DNA of 64,000 nt. Origin: Asticcacaulis sp. AC460. GTDB lineage: Bacteria; Pseudomonadota; Alphaproteobacteria; Caulobacterales; Caulobacteraceae. The notes beneath the pieces are model-generated. The model saw only the letters and a list, made by a program, of their open reading frames with translations. It was not told where the DNA came from and ran no database searches. The DNA lies in the NCBI RefSeq assembly GCF_000495795.1, contig NZ_AWGD01000032.1, positions 1-64,000 of the forward strand, given 5' to 3'. A program made the position numbers and the translations under genes. Shown in pieces: positions 46,350 to 54,872 of this stretch (positions within the stretch are counted from its first letter, which is position 1; every line of letters begins with the position of its first letter).

Positions 46350-46475
46350 GTGGCGAGCGACCAGCTCGACACTCCATATGATCTTGATGACACCGCCATC
46401 CGACTGTATGGCGATGGCCCCCAAGCGCCTCGATCGTTTGACAATGCCGATCTCGCGCATAAGATTGCCAGCTAG
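46350..46475 (+). CDS. 41-residue hypothetical protein before SRAP
   Basis: A GTG-initiated frame, MASDQLDTPYDLDDTAIRLY..., ending DLAHKIAS, 14 nt before the SRAP gene ATG. Compact and acidic; expression is inferred from position only. Confidence 0.45.
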   Translation: MASDQLDTPYDLDDTAIRLYGDGPQAPRSFDNADLAHKIAS

Positions 46476-46489
46476 CGACGAGGTGCCTC

Positions 46490-47239
46490 ATGTGCGGACG
46501 TTTCAAACCAAAGGTCGACAACTGGGCTGAGCTTTATGAGCTTCTCAGCATGTTCGGCCGTGAACCGCCCCAGCGCGAACTCTATGAAAAGTCCGAGATC
46601 CGGCCGACGAACAATTACCCAGTGATCCACGAACGCCTGGTCGACGGAAAACCCGACGGCTACGAAGTCGAGATCATGCGGTGGAGCCTGATCCCCAACT
46701 GGTTCAACAAGGACCTGGCGGATTTCAAGCTCACCTCGTTCAACGCTAAGATCGAAGAAGCTGCGGACAAACCCACTTTCCGCAGCGCCATGAAGCACCG
46801 TCATTGCGTGGTGCCTGTCGACTATTTCTGGGAATGGTTCGGCCCTCATCCACACGACGCAAAAAAGAAACAGCGCCAGGACATCCTCCGTGCCGACAAC
46901 CACGAAATGGTTTTTGCCGGGATCTGGGACACTGCAACCCTGGCCGATGGTGTCACCATCAAGAGCTTCACACTTATGACCCGAGCCGCCGGCGACGACC
47001 TCACCGGTTATCACACCCGCGAGCCTGTCACCCTGGTTGGCGATGAGATCAAGCTGTGGCTCGACCGCAAACCCGTCGCCAGCATCGACCCCGTCCCAAA
47101 CGAAGATGGCGAAAAAGTTTGGCCCTCCGCACCCAAAGGCACCTTCCGTTTCAAGCCATCCGACTTTGTCGAAGAGCCGGCCGCTCCCAGAAAGCCGAAG
47201 GTAAAGGCGCCGGCGACGGAACAGGACAGTCTGCTCTGA
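46490..47239 (+). CDS. yedK: SRAP/HMCES-family abasic-site protein
   Basis: A 249-residue SRAP protein beginning MCGRF, whose Cys2 becomes the DNA-crosslinking nucleophile after Met removal. Other conserved features are EIRPTNNYPV (N/Y region), MRWSLIPNWF, FNAKIEEAADKPTFRSA, the catalytic Glu in YFWEWFG, and YHTREPV, where typical YedK has HxRMP. SRAP proteins form a covalent link to abasic sites in single-stranded DNA. On mobile elements the family is thought to help repair or the SOS response. The C-terminal tail is lysine/alanine-rich. Confidence 0.92.
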   Translation: MCGRFKPKVDNWAELYELLSMFGREPPQRELYEKSEIRPTNNYPVIHERLVDGKPDGYEVEIMRWSLIPNWFNKDLADFKLTSFNAKIEEAADKPTFRSAMKHRHCVVPVDYFWEWFGPHPHDAKKKQRQDILRADNHEMVFAGIWDTATLADGVTIKSFTLMTRAAGDDLTGYHTREPVTLVGDEIKLWLDRKPVASIDPVPNEDGEKVWPSAPKGTFRFKPSDFVEEPAAPRKPKVKAPATEQDSLL

Positions 47240-47255
47240 CACCGGCAGATCGCCC

Positions 47256-47846
47256 CTACCCCGGTGCCTCCAGGCGATAATCGACAGTTGCCAATTTTGG
47301 CATCCGATAGAACCTCCCGTTCTCCAGAGACTGGTAGACGAAACCGCGGCGCCTTGGCAGGATTGTCACTCGGAAACGACTGAGCTTTTGACCATCGGTG
47401 AAGCCCATCGGGTCCGCGAGGATCAGATTCTGGCCAAGTTTCGGCTTTGGCTTTTTCGCCTGGATCGCCCGAATTGCAAGATTGGCTCGGCATTCCTCCC
47501 GCCATTTGATGGCGTAGGGATATTCAGTAGGTGTCAGCAGATCGAGTATGCCGGCCGGACAATCCCGCTCACAAGGTCCGACGGTTTCATCCATGTCCTT
47601 GTAGCCGAAGGTATAACCGTCACGGGCACGAGGCGTCCACTTCACCAGACAGACGATGGCGAAAACCACGCGCGTATTGTCGGCGTTTAAGATCCGTTCG
47701 GCGGCGGCATAATAGACGCGCCGGTTGACCAGAGTGGACCTGAGAACGCGGAGTTGGGATTGATCATTCCTGTATGTGAATTGGGCATCGAGGTATTCTT
47801 TGGGGCCTTTGTGGCCGTCCAGTCGTTGCATGAAAAGCCAGCCCAT
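47256..47846 (-). CDS. DUF6927 protein
   Basis: A 196-residue protein starting MGWLFM, with GHKGPKEYLDAQFTYRND and a VDYRLEAPG end that I associate with DUF6927, a family on plasmids and conjugative elements. It has CPAGILDLL and HN-like polar patches, no clear catalytic motif. Its stop is 16 nt from the convergent SRAP stop. Family assignment is from memory of the pattern. Confidence 0.65.
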   Translation of the reverse strand: MGWLFMQRLDGHKGPKEYLDAQFTYRNDQSQLRVLRSTLVNRRVYYAAAERILNADNTRVVFAIVCLVKWTPRARDGYTFGYKDMDETVGPCERDCPAGILDLLTPTEYPYAIKWREECRANLAIRAIQAKKPKPKLGQNLILADPMGFTDGQKLSRFRVTILPRRRGFVYQSLENGRFYRMPKLATVDYRLEAPG

Positions 47847-47944
47847 GGCCGTGCTCCTTTAGAGAAATTGAAACCGTTGAACGTCGAAGCCGGTGTCAGA
47901 GAGGTACGAGCCCGCACCTCCCTGGCCGATCCGGTGAACCGTCC

Positions 47945-48352
47945 TCAAAACGGAATTTCGTCGTCGAGGTCTTGGTTGTGTTGCTGGCCGGCTTCGTTGG
48001 CGCCGTCCTTGGCATCAGCCTTTTTCGAGATGTTGAACTGGATGGCGTGGGCGAAAATCTCGATGGCCATGCCCTTCTCACCGTTCTGACGTTCAAAAGT
48101 TTTGTGCGACTGGGCGCCGGAGATGATGATCTGGTCGCCCTTCTTGATGTGGTTCTCGATCATGTTGATCAGGTGCGGCAGGTTGGTCTTGACAGTGTAC
48201 CAGTCGGTTTCTTCGACGGTTTCGCCTCGGGCCTTGAACTTGCGGCTGACGGCGACAGAAAGGGTTGCCAGTTGACGGTCATCGCCGAAGGTCTTGGTGG
48301 GATCGATGCGGCCGACGTTTGCGATCAGGGTGGTGAAGGAAGCGGTGGACAT
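47945..48352 (-). CDS. ssb: Single-stranded DNA-binding protein
   Basis: A 135-residue SSB from the ATG at 48352 (AAGGAG upstream). It has an OB fold (TLSVAVSRKFKARGETVEETDWY, then LINMIENHIKKGDQIIISGA) and ends DDEIPF, the acidic tip that recruits repair proteins. An element-encoded SSB usually protects transferred single strands. It is followed by the DUF6927 gene on the same strand. Confidence 0.9.
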   Translation of the reverse strand: MSTASFTTLIANVGRIDPTKTFGDDRQLATLSVAVSRKFKARGETVEETDWYTVKTNLPHLINMIENHIKKGDQIIISGAQSHKTFERQNGEKGMAIEIFAHAIQFNISKKADAKDGANEAGQQHNQDLDDEIPF

Positions 48353-48828
48353 GAGAAGTCTCCTTGAGATGAAAACCTTCGGGGCTAATCCCCTTGGGCT
48401 GCGGATCGACCGCAATCATGCGTATGTCCGCTCCCGCGCCTCAGGCTGGGCCACACCCGCAGGGCCGCAACGCAGTGGAGGAGGGCTTGCCCTTGTGGCA
48501 CTGCCAAGCGGGACTACATTTCGCATTTGATTGAGGTCATCGACCCCGCTGCCCAAGGCATTCGGCCACGGCCCTTCGTCTCGCGGAGACGCCTTGGCAC
48601 CCTCTGTCCTCATCGCACACCTTCGCACGGCTGACTTCGAGACTGGCCTATGCCGATGGACACCTGTTGTAAGCTCGCGCATGCCCCCGTCCCCGGCCCG
48701 CCCTCGCCACCGTTCTGAACACGGACGAACAAGCTTGATTGTGACGCTGATAGAAAAGCCGTGAACCAAGCGCGACGACTAGAACGCCTTCATTGAAGAG
48801 TTGGTGGCTTTGGCATACGCTGCCAGCC
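48353..48828. other. Gene-free region between ssb and a hypothetical gene
   Basis: About 475 bp, high G+C, without a convincing frame. It must hold the ssb promoter (leftward) and that of the next gene (rightward). Confidence 0.5.
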
Positions 48829-49515
48829 ATGACTCAGGTATCATTTCAAGAAATTAAGGCACTGGTGGCGGGCTTCGGTAGCTACGCGCCGCAAGAAGTT
48901 TCAATCAGAGCTCTTGGCGTGCTGACCAAGCGGCCATTCCAGGTGCTGCTTCTACGTGGAAGCCTGTTTCATCGCACCGACGAACTGCTGAACTCAGCCG
49001 TCATGCTGCTGGAAGCCGACAATGTCGTGGCTGCTTTTCTGGTGGTCCGGGCCGTGATGGAAAACATGGCCATGCAACACCGCTTGATCAAAATGCTGGC
49101 AACCCGCAACACCACAGATCCGGCAGAAATGACCGAGGTCCTGAACCGGATGATTGTTGGCGTGAAAATGCAGCACAGTATCGACGGCGAAATGGACTAT
49201 CCGCAGCCGATCAATGTAATGACCTTCATCGAACACTTCTCAAAGGAAAATGCCACCTTCAAGATGAGCTTTGAAAGCCTGTGCGAACTGGCACATCCGA
49301 ACCATCAAGGCGTGGCGTCCCACTACTCAGAGCTTGACCCAAACCCAGGTTACGTGACGTTCGGCCCCAAGCCTGAGACCAACCGGCAACGCAAAGAAAT
49401 CGCCTTGGAGATCATGAACGTCTGCATTGAAATCTACTTGGTGGACTACCTCAATATCGCCAGAGACGTCGAAGAATGGGTAAGCGAGCTTAAGGCCCAA
49501 CCACAGACCGCATGA
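48829..49515 (+). CDS. Hypothetical helical protein
   Basis: A 228-residue protein, largely alpha-helical, from the ATG at 48829; a farther start at 48793 would add a hydrophobic MKSWWLWH leader that looks spurious. It reads like DUF5677-type proteins (ELLNSAVMLLEADNVVAAFL, then AHPNHQGVASHY), including a conserved CELAHPNHQG stretch. I do not recognise its function. It stands alone. Confidence 0.65.
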   Translation: MTQVSFQEIKALVAGFGSYAPQEVSIRALGVLTKRPFQVLLLRGSLFHRTDELLNSAVMLLEADNVVAAFLVVRAVMENMAMQHRLIKMLATRNTTDPAEMTEVLNRMIVGVKMQHSIDGEMDYPQPINVMTFIEHFSKENATFKMSFESLCELAHPNHQGVASHYSELDPNPGYVTFGPKPETNRQRKEIALEIMNVCIEIYLVDYLNIARDVEEWVSELKAQPQTA

Positions 49516-49610
49516 TGGCCCGATAGTCGCGCTCATATATCGTTTGGGACGGTTTTACTCGATGTTACATATCCTCGGATAGAACATCATTTGGTGTTAG
49601 CTTATGTAAC

Positions 49611-50234
49611 ATGATATCCGCACCCGACAGCACCCAACACGAGCGACTTCGAAGCGCACTGGCCAGCCAACCCCTCGTGCGTGCTTTCGAACTGCGTAAG
49701 CTCGGTATCGACGCTACGACCATCTCCAGGGCGGTAGAGCGTGGCGATCTGGTGCGTGTCGCTCGAGGCCTCTATCAGAAAAGCGACGGCGAGGTCGAGG
49801 GTGAACAGTCCCTGGCCGAAGCGTCACGGCTCGTCCCCAAGGGCATCATCGCCATGCTGTCCGCCCTCGCCTATCACGGCGTCACCGACCAAATGCCGCG
49901 TAAGGTCTGGCTGGCGATCGGATCAAAAGATTGGGCGCCGAAGCTCAGCTATCCTCCGATCCACTTCGTCCGGCTCGGCGCCAATTATCTCAATCAGGGG
50001 ATCGAACAGCATATGATTTCGGGGGTCAGCGTTCCAATCTATGGGATTGCAAAAACCCTCGCCGACATTTTCAGGCATCCCAAACTGATAGACCGATCCG
50101 CAGCCGTAGAAAGCCTGCGGCAGACCCTCGCTAGCCGAAAGGCCACACCGGCTCAGATTGCCGAAGCTGCTATGGCCGGCCGGGTGTGGAAAACGGTACA
50201 TCCCTATCTGGAGGCAATGACCTGCCATGGCTAA
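49611..50234 (+). CDS. abiEi: AbiEi-type antitoxin/transcriptional regulator (type IV TA)
   Basis: A 207-residue AbiEi family protein. The N-terminal wHTH is FELRKLGIDATTISRAVERGDLVRVARGLYQ (in parts), and the C-terminal domain has EASRLVPKGIIAMLSALAYHG and LADIFRHPKLID, typical of AbiEi. It normally represses the operon and neutralises the AbiEii nucleotidyltransferase. The partner's ATG overlaps this stop (50227), but the partner breaks off after about 20 recognisable residues. Only the antitoxin is intact. Confidence 0.9.
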   Translation: MISAPDSTQHERLRSALASQPLVRAFELRKLGIDATTISRAVERGDLVRVARGLYQKSDGEVEGEQSLAEASRLVPKGIIAMLSALAYHGVTDQMPRKVWLAIGSKDWAPKLSYPPIHFVRLGANYLNQGIEQHMISGVSVPIYGIAKTLADIFRHPKLIDRSAAVESLRQTLASRKATPAQIAEAAMAGRVWKTVHPYLEAMTCHG

Positions 50235-50349
50235 GTCCGTCAGTAACCTGCTCCAACCCGTCCGGATCAAGCGCATGGCCGCCGACGTAAGAACAACTCC
50301 GGCCGGCAACGCTCATATGCTTGGTGATGAAAATGGGGTGGCCTTCTGA
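50227..50349 (+). pseudogene. AbiEii toxin 5' remnant
   Basis: A 40-codon frame starting MAKSVSNLLQPVRIKR, the usual start of AbiEii nucleotidyltransferases, and ending at a stop at 50347-50349. The residues after about 20 no longer fit the family and the nucleotidyltransferase core is gone. It reads as a toxin deletion. Confidence 0.65.
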
Positions 50350-50555
50350 GGTTCCAAACCGTACTCGCCATCGGGGGAACACACACCGGAAACTTGGTAA
50401 AAAGCTGATTCCGTTCAACAGCTTGATACCCTCGGCGCAGCGGCCGTGAAGTATGTGTCATCGATTCAATGGCTTGGCAAAAGGGCCTTAGAAAGTATTA
50501 ACGAAAGGTTAATGCCGGGGGATCGCACACCTGAATGACATGGAGGAGAAACTAA

Positions 50556-50587
50556 AACGGGCAGAGATCCGAAGACCTCTGCCCGTT
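50556..50587. terminator. Bidirectional terminator
   Basis: A perfect 11-bp stem, AACGGGCAGAG with CTCTGCCCGTT, around a 10-nt loop. On the minus strand it is followed by TTAGTTT, so it could stop transcripts of the phosphoribosyltransferase gene; the plus-strand side has only AGAATTTT. Confidence 0.75.
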
Positions 50588-50696
50588 AGAATTTTGACTA
50601 ACCGATCCCTAGTCTAGTAGATTTCTCCGCTTATCGGACGACCCTACCAAGTGCTCGCTCGGACCTACACAGCTTGCGCCATGCCTTATGTTTTCT

Positions 50697-50731
50697 GACC
50701 GTGAGGCGTAAGCACGGTCAGGGCCTTGCGG
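50697..50731. ncRNA. Paired hairpins, possible structured RNA
   Basis: Two adjacent stems, CTGACCGTG pairing with CACGGTCAG around AGGCGTAAG, then GGGCC pairing with GGCCC around TTGC. No T-run follows on either strand. It could be a small RNA or a structured 3' end. Evidence is only the foldable sequence. Confidence 0.3.
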
Positions 50732-50797
50732 CCCAACTGGGATGGAATATGTGCTAATTCAGCCCAAAAGTCAAGATAAATAAGCCTTTCGTGATGG

Positions 50798-51550
50798 CTA
50801 CGACAATCCACTGAGGAAACAGATCGCAGCCGGCACGCTACAGCCCGTCGAGGCCAGGGCATTACATGTGGATGTAAGCGATGACCCGCTCGACATCAAG
50901 TCATCGACGATAATGATACGGGCCCCTTTGATATTGGGAACATCTTCCGTCAATGCCAACGGATCGAAATGTGGCCTGATCTTCGTATCAATATCCTTCA
51001 TCGAGACCATTTGGCGGGCATGGGCATCTCTCCAACCGGCGATGAGTGCCTTGTATCTGGTGCTGGCAGACTTGTTGAGCTGCTTAGGCACGTTATCGCC
51101 GTATTGGGCCAACATTTCGCCGACCGTGCGCTTACGGATGAAAGCTGAGTCCAGATAGGGGATGCCGGTTACGTCAGCCACAATCTGCGCGAATTCCGCG
51201 CAAAAAGGCTTGCTGGAGGGCACCGGCATTATGAAGTCTGCCGCGATCTGATCGTTGATTCGCTCAAGCACCGCGGCGGCACGCTCGATGAACCGCTGGC
51301 GATCGACTGGCGCGATCCGATATCCGTACATTTCCTTTAGGGCGTAGATCAGGGGGTTGCCATCCCGGTCCTGGTCTCCGGTCTTGTTGCGGCGGAGGAG
51401 ATGATAGACCTTTAGCTGGCCAACCTTGCCCACACGCGGATTGCTCTCGAACGAGGTGTCGACACGCTTTTGATGGCTGTCGTCGAACTCAACAACTTTG
51501 TCTTCAGTAATGTTGAGTCCCAACGCGGCGTTCCCAAGAGGTCTGTTCAT
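50798..51550 (-). CDS. Type I phosphoribosyltransferase-like protein
   Basis: A 250-residue protein. The PRPP-binding signature is ARIIIVDDLMSSGSSLTS (about 215-232). Upstream FIMPVPSSKPFCAEFAQI (about 106-123) and the region around YLDSAFIRKRTVGEM resemble PRTases of the ComF/Apt type. The first 60 residues are unrelated to the core. The substrate is unknown. The ATG at 51550 has no ribosome site and sits 5 nt after a terminator-like hairpin, so either the start is wrong or expression is attenuated. Confidence 0.82.
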   Translation of the reverse strand: MNRPLGNAALGLNITEDKVVEFDDSHQKRVDTSFESNPRVGKVGQLKVYHLLRRNKTGDQDRDGNPLIYALKEMYGYRIAPVDRQRFIERAAAVLERINDQIAADFIMPVPSSKPFCAEFAQIVADVTGIPYLDSAFIRKRTVGEMLAQYGDNVPKQLNKSASTRYKALIAGWRDAHARQMVSMKDIDTKIRPHFDPLALTEDVPNIKGARIIIVDDLMSSGSSLTSTCNALASTGCSVPAAICFLSGLS

Positions 51551-51555
51551 GCCCG

Positions 51556-51582
51556 AAAAAAGAAAAAGGCCCCGCAGGGCCT
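51556..51582 (-). terminator. Terminator-like hairpin just upstream of the phosphoribosyltransferase
   Basis: On the minus strand AGGCCC pairs with GGGCCT (4-nt loop) and is followed by T5-C-T6. It sits between ArdB and the phosphoribosyltransferase, ending 5 nt before the latter's ATG. Confidence 0.85.
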
Positions 51583-51742
51583 ATCCTTGAAACCAAAGCT
51601 TCGCACGAGATACCCTTTTGCCTCACTGAGGACCGGAATTAACCGGCGGCTCACCGTATGGCCCAAAGGCGTCACTCGTTCATAGGTGATGGATTCGTAT
51701 ATCGCATCGACCTCCGAGAGACAACCTCAGGACCGCGTCCGG

Positions 51743-52171
51743 TCAGTCGATCGCCGCGAAAATCATCCTTGAGTCCTCGTGCTCGGCCGCGAAATCCAGC
51801 AGGCGATGATAATGTTCAGCCAGTTGATCGGCGCCTCTGAAAGCCATCGACATATGGGACAGGGCGAAGAGGGTGGCTATAATGCCGGCTGCATCGTTCG
51901 ACATCTCGCCTTCGAAGCCGTTCCCGTCCCACGCCAGCTTCATCCGAGCAGGTCCGTCCGGGGCCATGTAAAGTGCGCCATCGTCGGTTTCAAAGAACTG
52001 CCAGAAGCCGCCATTATAGTCGGAACAGAGCTGTTCCATGAAGGTGTAGACGGAATTCTCGCCGATAATCGTCAGCGACGTCCCGAAGAGCTTGGGAAGA
52101 AATTCCATCCGCCGGGCTTCTGGGAGGGGTGTCAATGTCGCATTGGGCGAGGTCTGGCTGTTCGGGGTCAT
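51743..52171 (-). CDS. ardB: ArdB/KlcA-type antirestriction protein
   Basis: A 142-residue ArdB protein from the ATG at 52171. Conserved features are LPKLFGTSLTIIGENSVYTFMEQL (in two parts), the DYNGGFWQFF block (about 66-75), ALYMAPDG and MSNDAAGIIATLFALSHMS, and it ends IFAAID. ArdB blocks type I restriction enzymes and helps incoming conjugative DNA. A purine-rich motif lies 30 nt upstream. The longer frame to 52303 is not needed. Confidence 0.92.
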   Translation of the reverse strand: MTPNSQTSPNATLTPLPEARRMEFLPKLFGTSLTIIGENSVYTFMEQLCSDYNGGFWQFFETDDGALYMAPDGPARMKLAWDGNGFEGEMSNDAAGIIATLFALSHMSMAFRGADQLAEHYHRLLDFAAEHEDSRMIFAAID

Positions 52172-52787
52172 GGCAGGGCTCCATTTGAAGGTTTGAGACA
52201 CCTTCCCCCTCCCTGCCCATTTCTTTAAATCGCCGGCACCACCCAGCGAAGCCCCTCGCCCGCCGCGCAATGACCCGGATACGCTCCCTCGCGGTGCAAA
52301 CACCTTGCATCAGCAGCACCACATATCAAAAAAATGTAAGAGGAGTAATGGTCACCCTTGGGGGGCAAGGGTGACCATCTGAACTCTGCCGGTTTCGGGG
52401 GGGTGAATCCGGCGAGAACGAAACGGTAGCTCACCTTCGTGGCTACATCAAAGCCATATGCCGTCAATTCGGTCACAATACCGTTAGAAGACATGGGTTT
52501 TGGGGAGGAACACCTCACTGTCCCTCCCCTCACCGAACACTTGCGCATACCCGGAGAAGAGTGGCCCGTGTCAAGTTCTTGCCTCAGAAGCCAGATGAGC
52601 CTGATTTTCGGAATAAGTCACGTCCTCGCCGTCAGGACCGCGTTAGGGATCGAGCCCGAAGGGTGGAGACCCGACCTTCCGGGGCTCCATCGCAGACGAC
52701 GAGCCCGGCGGCCGACGCAGTCGGACGCAACGCCCACCCTGCCTTCGCCAGGTTGGAAACCCGCTTTCGGTATGATATAAATTCCAA
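52172..52787. other. Gene-free region, promoter and purine-rich motif
   Basis: About 615 bp, G+C-rich. It contains the purine-rich element at 52201-52226 on the minus strand. Several overlapping open frames exist, but none has protein-like composition. The upstream part of the 82-residue gene is here. Confidence 0.5.
52201..52226 (-). promoter_or_regulatory. Purine-rich leader motif (ArdB)
   Basis: On the minus strand: AAAGAAATGGGCAGGGAGGG, then GGAAGG, ending 30 nt before the ArdB ATG. One of five copies upstream of backbone genes. Confidence 0.6.
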
Positions 52788-53036
52788 ATGGCAGACACCA
52801 ACAACACCTTCGATATTGAGACCGGCACCACGCTCAATCAACTGATCAAGCGGCTTGGCGGTTTGCATGAATGTCAGAGACTGGGCTTCGTGTTCGAAGA
52901 CGAAAAGGGCGTTATGTCTCCTTCAGCGGCCGGCTTTGCCTATCTGATGTTCGTCGTCGCCCGTGACATTACCGATCCCGCCGAAGCGTTCGCTGCGGGA
53001 TACCAAGCCGCCTTCGATGAAATGAACCCCGTCTAA
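52788..53036 (+). CDS. 82-residue hypothetical protein
   Basis: A single small protein, MADTNNTFDIETGTTLNQLI..., with a predicted helical body and AGFAYLMFVVARDITDPAEA. It looks like short unnamed plasmid proteins. It faces right while most neighbours face left; the hairpin at 53065-53096 lies after it. Confidence 0.6.
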   Translation: MADTNNTFDIETGTTLNQLIKRLGGLHECQRLGFVFEDEKGVMSPSAAGFAYLMFVVARDITDPAEAFAAGYQAAFDEMNPV

Positions 53037-53064
53037 GAGATGTCTGCCCGCAACATCTGAACAG

Positions 53065-53096
53065 AAAATTGGCTCCCGAGGTTTCCCGAGAGCCAA
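53065..53096. terminator. Hairpin between convergent genes
   Basis: TTGGCTC and GAGCCAA pair around an imperfect inner stem. On the minus strand it is followed by TTTT, so it may terminate the leftward 53174-53877 gene. Confidence 0.55.
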
Positions 53097-53173
53097 TACC
53101 TAAATAGGGCAGAGCAGGTTTACGCTAACGCCTGCCTCTCCTTCGCCAGCCGGATCGCCAGAACCGCCGCCTT

Positions 53174-53877
53174 TTATTCGGCAAATCCCCTTTCGTCGGC
53201 CAGGTCAGAGACCTCAGCCACCTGTTTGCAAGCAGCGCGGATATCCGCCGCCGTCACCTCATCGACCGCGACACCAAGCTCCGGATCGGTTTCAATTATG
53301 CCCGGCAACTGACAACGCACAGCGTCCTCGGATAACCGAAGCAACGACTGGACGGCGAAGGTCGCGAACACTTCCCCGGCTGTGCATCGTCCTCCGTCCG
53401 GAAATCGTTGAGGATATCGTCCGTGCTTTTAAAGCGAACTTCGCCGGCGGTAATCGCCATTGCCGCGCCGCCGAACCCATCCCGCCGCATCTTCGTGCAG
53501 GTATAGGAGGTCACGACCTCGATACGGGCCAGAACCGGTGACCGCTTGACGATGTCCTGCAGCACCAACTCATAGGACTTCATACTGAGATCGAGCTGAA
53601 CCTCGTCGCCGTCGGCAAGCCCCTGCCATTCGTCCAGCTTCACCGCCACCAGATCCAGCGCTAAACTTCCAATGCCCTGGCTGGCCGAAAAAGCTGCCCG
53701 CAACTCACCCAGAGGCATTTCCAAGGTGTCGTTGGGCGAACCGCATGACGAAAGGAAGACGGTCTCACCTTCGTCGTCTTCATCGAAAATTCGTGCCAGC
53801 AGGTAGCGCTCCAGGGGCGTCATGTCCGCCTTCGGAATTGAGGTTTGGACGACGGTGGGCGAGGCATAGTCTGTCAT
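53174..53877 (-). pseudogene. Plasmid-type hypothetical protein, frameshifted
   Basis: The N-terminal 170 residues (ATG at 53877, MTDYASPTVVQTSIPKADMT) are of a type common on plasmids and conjugative elements. At about 53371-53376 the frame breaks in a run of four G. The other frame then reads naturally on (VFATFAVQSLLRLSEDAVR to ADERGFAE) to a stop at 53174. One extra G would restore a single protein of about 234 residues. Function unknown. A purine-rich motif lies upstream. Confidence 0.75.
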
Positions 53878-53902
53878 GGGCTTTCTCCTGAAGCGAAATC
53901 TA

Positions 53903-53931
53903 CGCCCTCCACTCCCTGCCCTTTTCCTTTC
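53903..53931 (-). promoter_or_regulatory. Purine-rich leader motif (plasmid hypothetical gene)
   Basis: On the minus strand: GAAAGGAAAAGGGCAGGGAG, then TGGAGGGC, ending 26 nt before the ATG at 53877. Overlaps the end of the Mrr gene by 2 nt. Confidence 0.6.
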
Positions 53932-54781
53932 AATCGACCGGCCGCAGTCCCGCACAATCCGGATAGGTCGTGCAACCGAAGAACCGCTCGCCTTGATGGC
54001 CACCCTGTTTCGCAATCCTCAATGTCATCGGCGATGCGCAGAGGGGACATTCCACCCCTTCCCCAACCCGGGCCGGCAGTCGATCGAGTGTCAGATTGCC
54101 ACCAGGCAACGCATCGCGCCCCTGTTTCAGCAGGTCCCGAAGCCTCTGACCGTTGTAAAGCCAGATGCTCTTGTCCTTGGCAAAGTCGCCGGCCGCCTTG
54201 GTGAACACGCCCGACGTTACGACATAGGCGCCTACGGCACCCTCGGCGTGCATCACACCGTACAGCGCCCGCACGGTCTCGACGTCGACGGCCTTGGCGC
54301 GCCAATGCTTGGCCTGGACGAGGAACTTCTGCTCGCCGCGGTGCAGGACCACGTCTATTCCGCCGTCGGCTCCTTCTGGCGTCAACTGGGCGTCGAAGCC
54401 ATGCTTGGTGAAGGCGTGAGCGACGATTCGCTCGAAGTCGGCCCAAGATATTGACGCCAGGACCTCGCTCGACCCGGCCGCATCGGCCAGCTTACGGACC
54501 CGTCGTTTCTCGAACCAGCGAACCAGCCATAACAGCCCGGACATGCCGAGTACGAAAGGGATCAGGTATTGAAACACGAGCGCCAGAGCCCGCAAAACAG
54601 TGGCGGTTGCCGCGTCCGCAGCCGCCGTTTCCGCCGACCCCGCCCCCACAGCCACCGTCTTCATGGCGAAGTAATGCAGGACAAGATAGGCGATGATGCC
54701 AACCGGCAGAGTGATAAAGGGTGGAACGACGCTAAGCGCGCGCACCCAATCCGCGAGATCGGGCGATTTACGTCTGGCCAT
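53930..54781 (-). CDS. Membrane-anchored Mrr-type restriction endonuclease with zinc finger
   Basis: A 283-residue protein from the ATG at 54781. The N-terminus has two membrane segments (IIAYLVLHYFAM, ALVFQYLIPFVLGMSGLLWL). The Mrr/PD-(D/E)XK core follows: ISWADFERIVAHAFTKHGF, GIDVVL and FLVQAKHW (D...QxK). A C4 topoisomerase-type zinc finger ends it (CPLCASPM, then FFGCTTYPDC). This layout is found in a membrane-associated restriction endonuclease-like family; Mrr enzymes cut modified DNA. It is convergent with nothing and sits among plasmid genes. Confidence 0.88.
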   Translation of the reverse strand: MARRKSPDLADWVRALSVVPPFITLPVGIIAYLVLHYFAMKTVAVGAGSAETAAADAATATVLRALALVFQYLIPFVLGMSGLLWLVRWFEKRRVRKLADAAGSSEVLASISWADFERIVAHAFTKHGFDAQLTPEGADGGIDVVLHRGEQKFLVQAKHWRAKAVDVETVRALYGVMHAEGAVGAYVVTSGVFTKAAGDFAKDKSIWLYNGQRLRDLLKQGRDALPGGNLTLDRLPARVGEGVECPLCASPMTLRIAKQGGHQGERFFGCTTYPDCAGLRPVD

Positions 54782-54872
54782 TTGAATACCTGTGAGAGAA
54801 GGTCGATGTGGCAAAGGTGAGAGACTCCACCAGACGACAAACTAACTACGCATCAGAAATTGTGAAGCGATA

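Larger units (their letters stand above)
50350..50797. other. Gene-free region with a terminator and paired hairpins
   Basis: About 450 bp. It contains the strong hairpin at 50556-50587 and a pair of stems near 50697-50731. No coding frame is supported. Confidence 0.5.
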
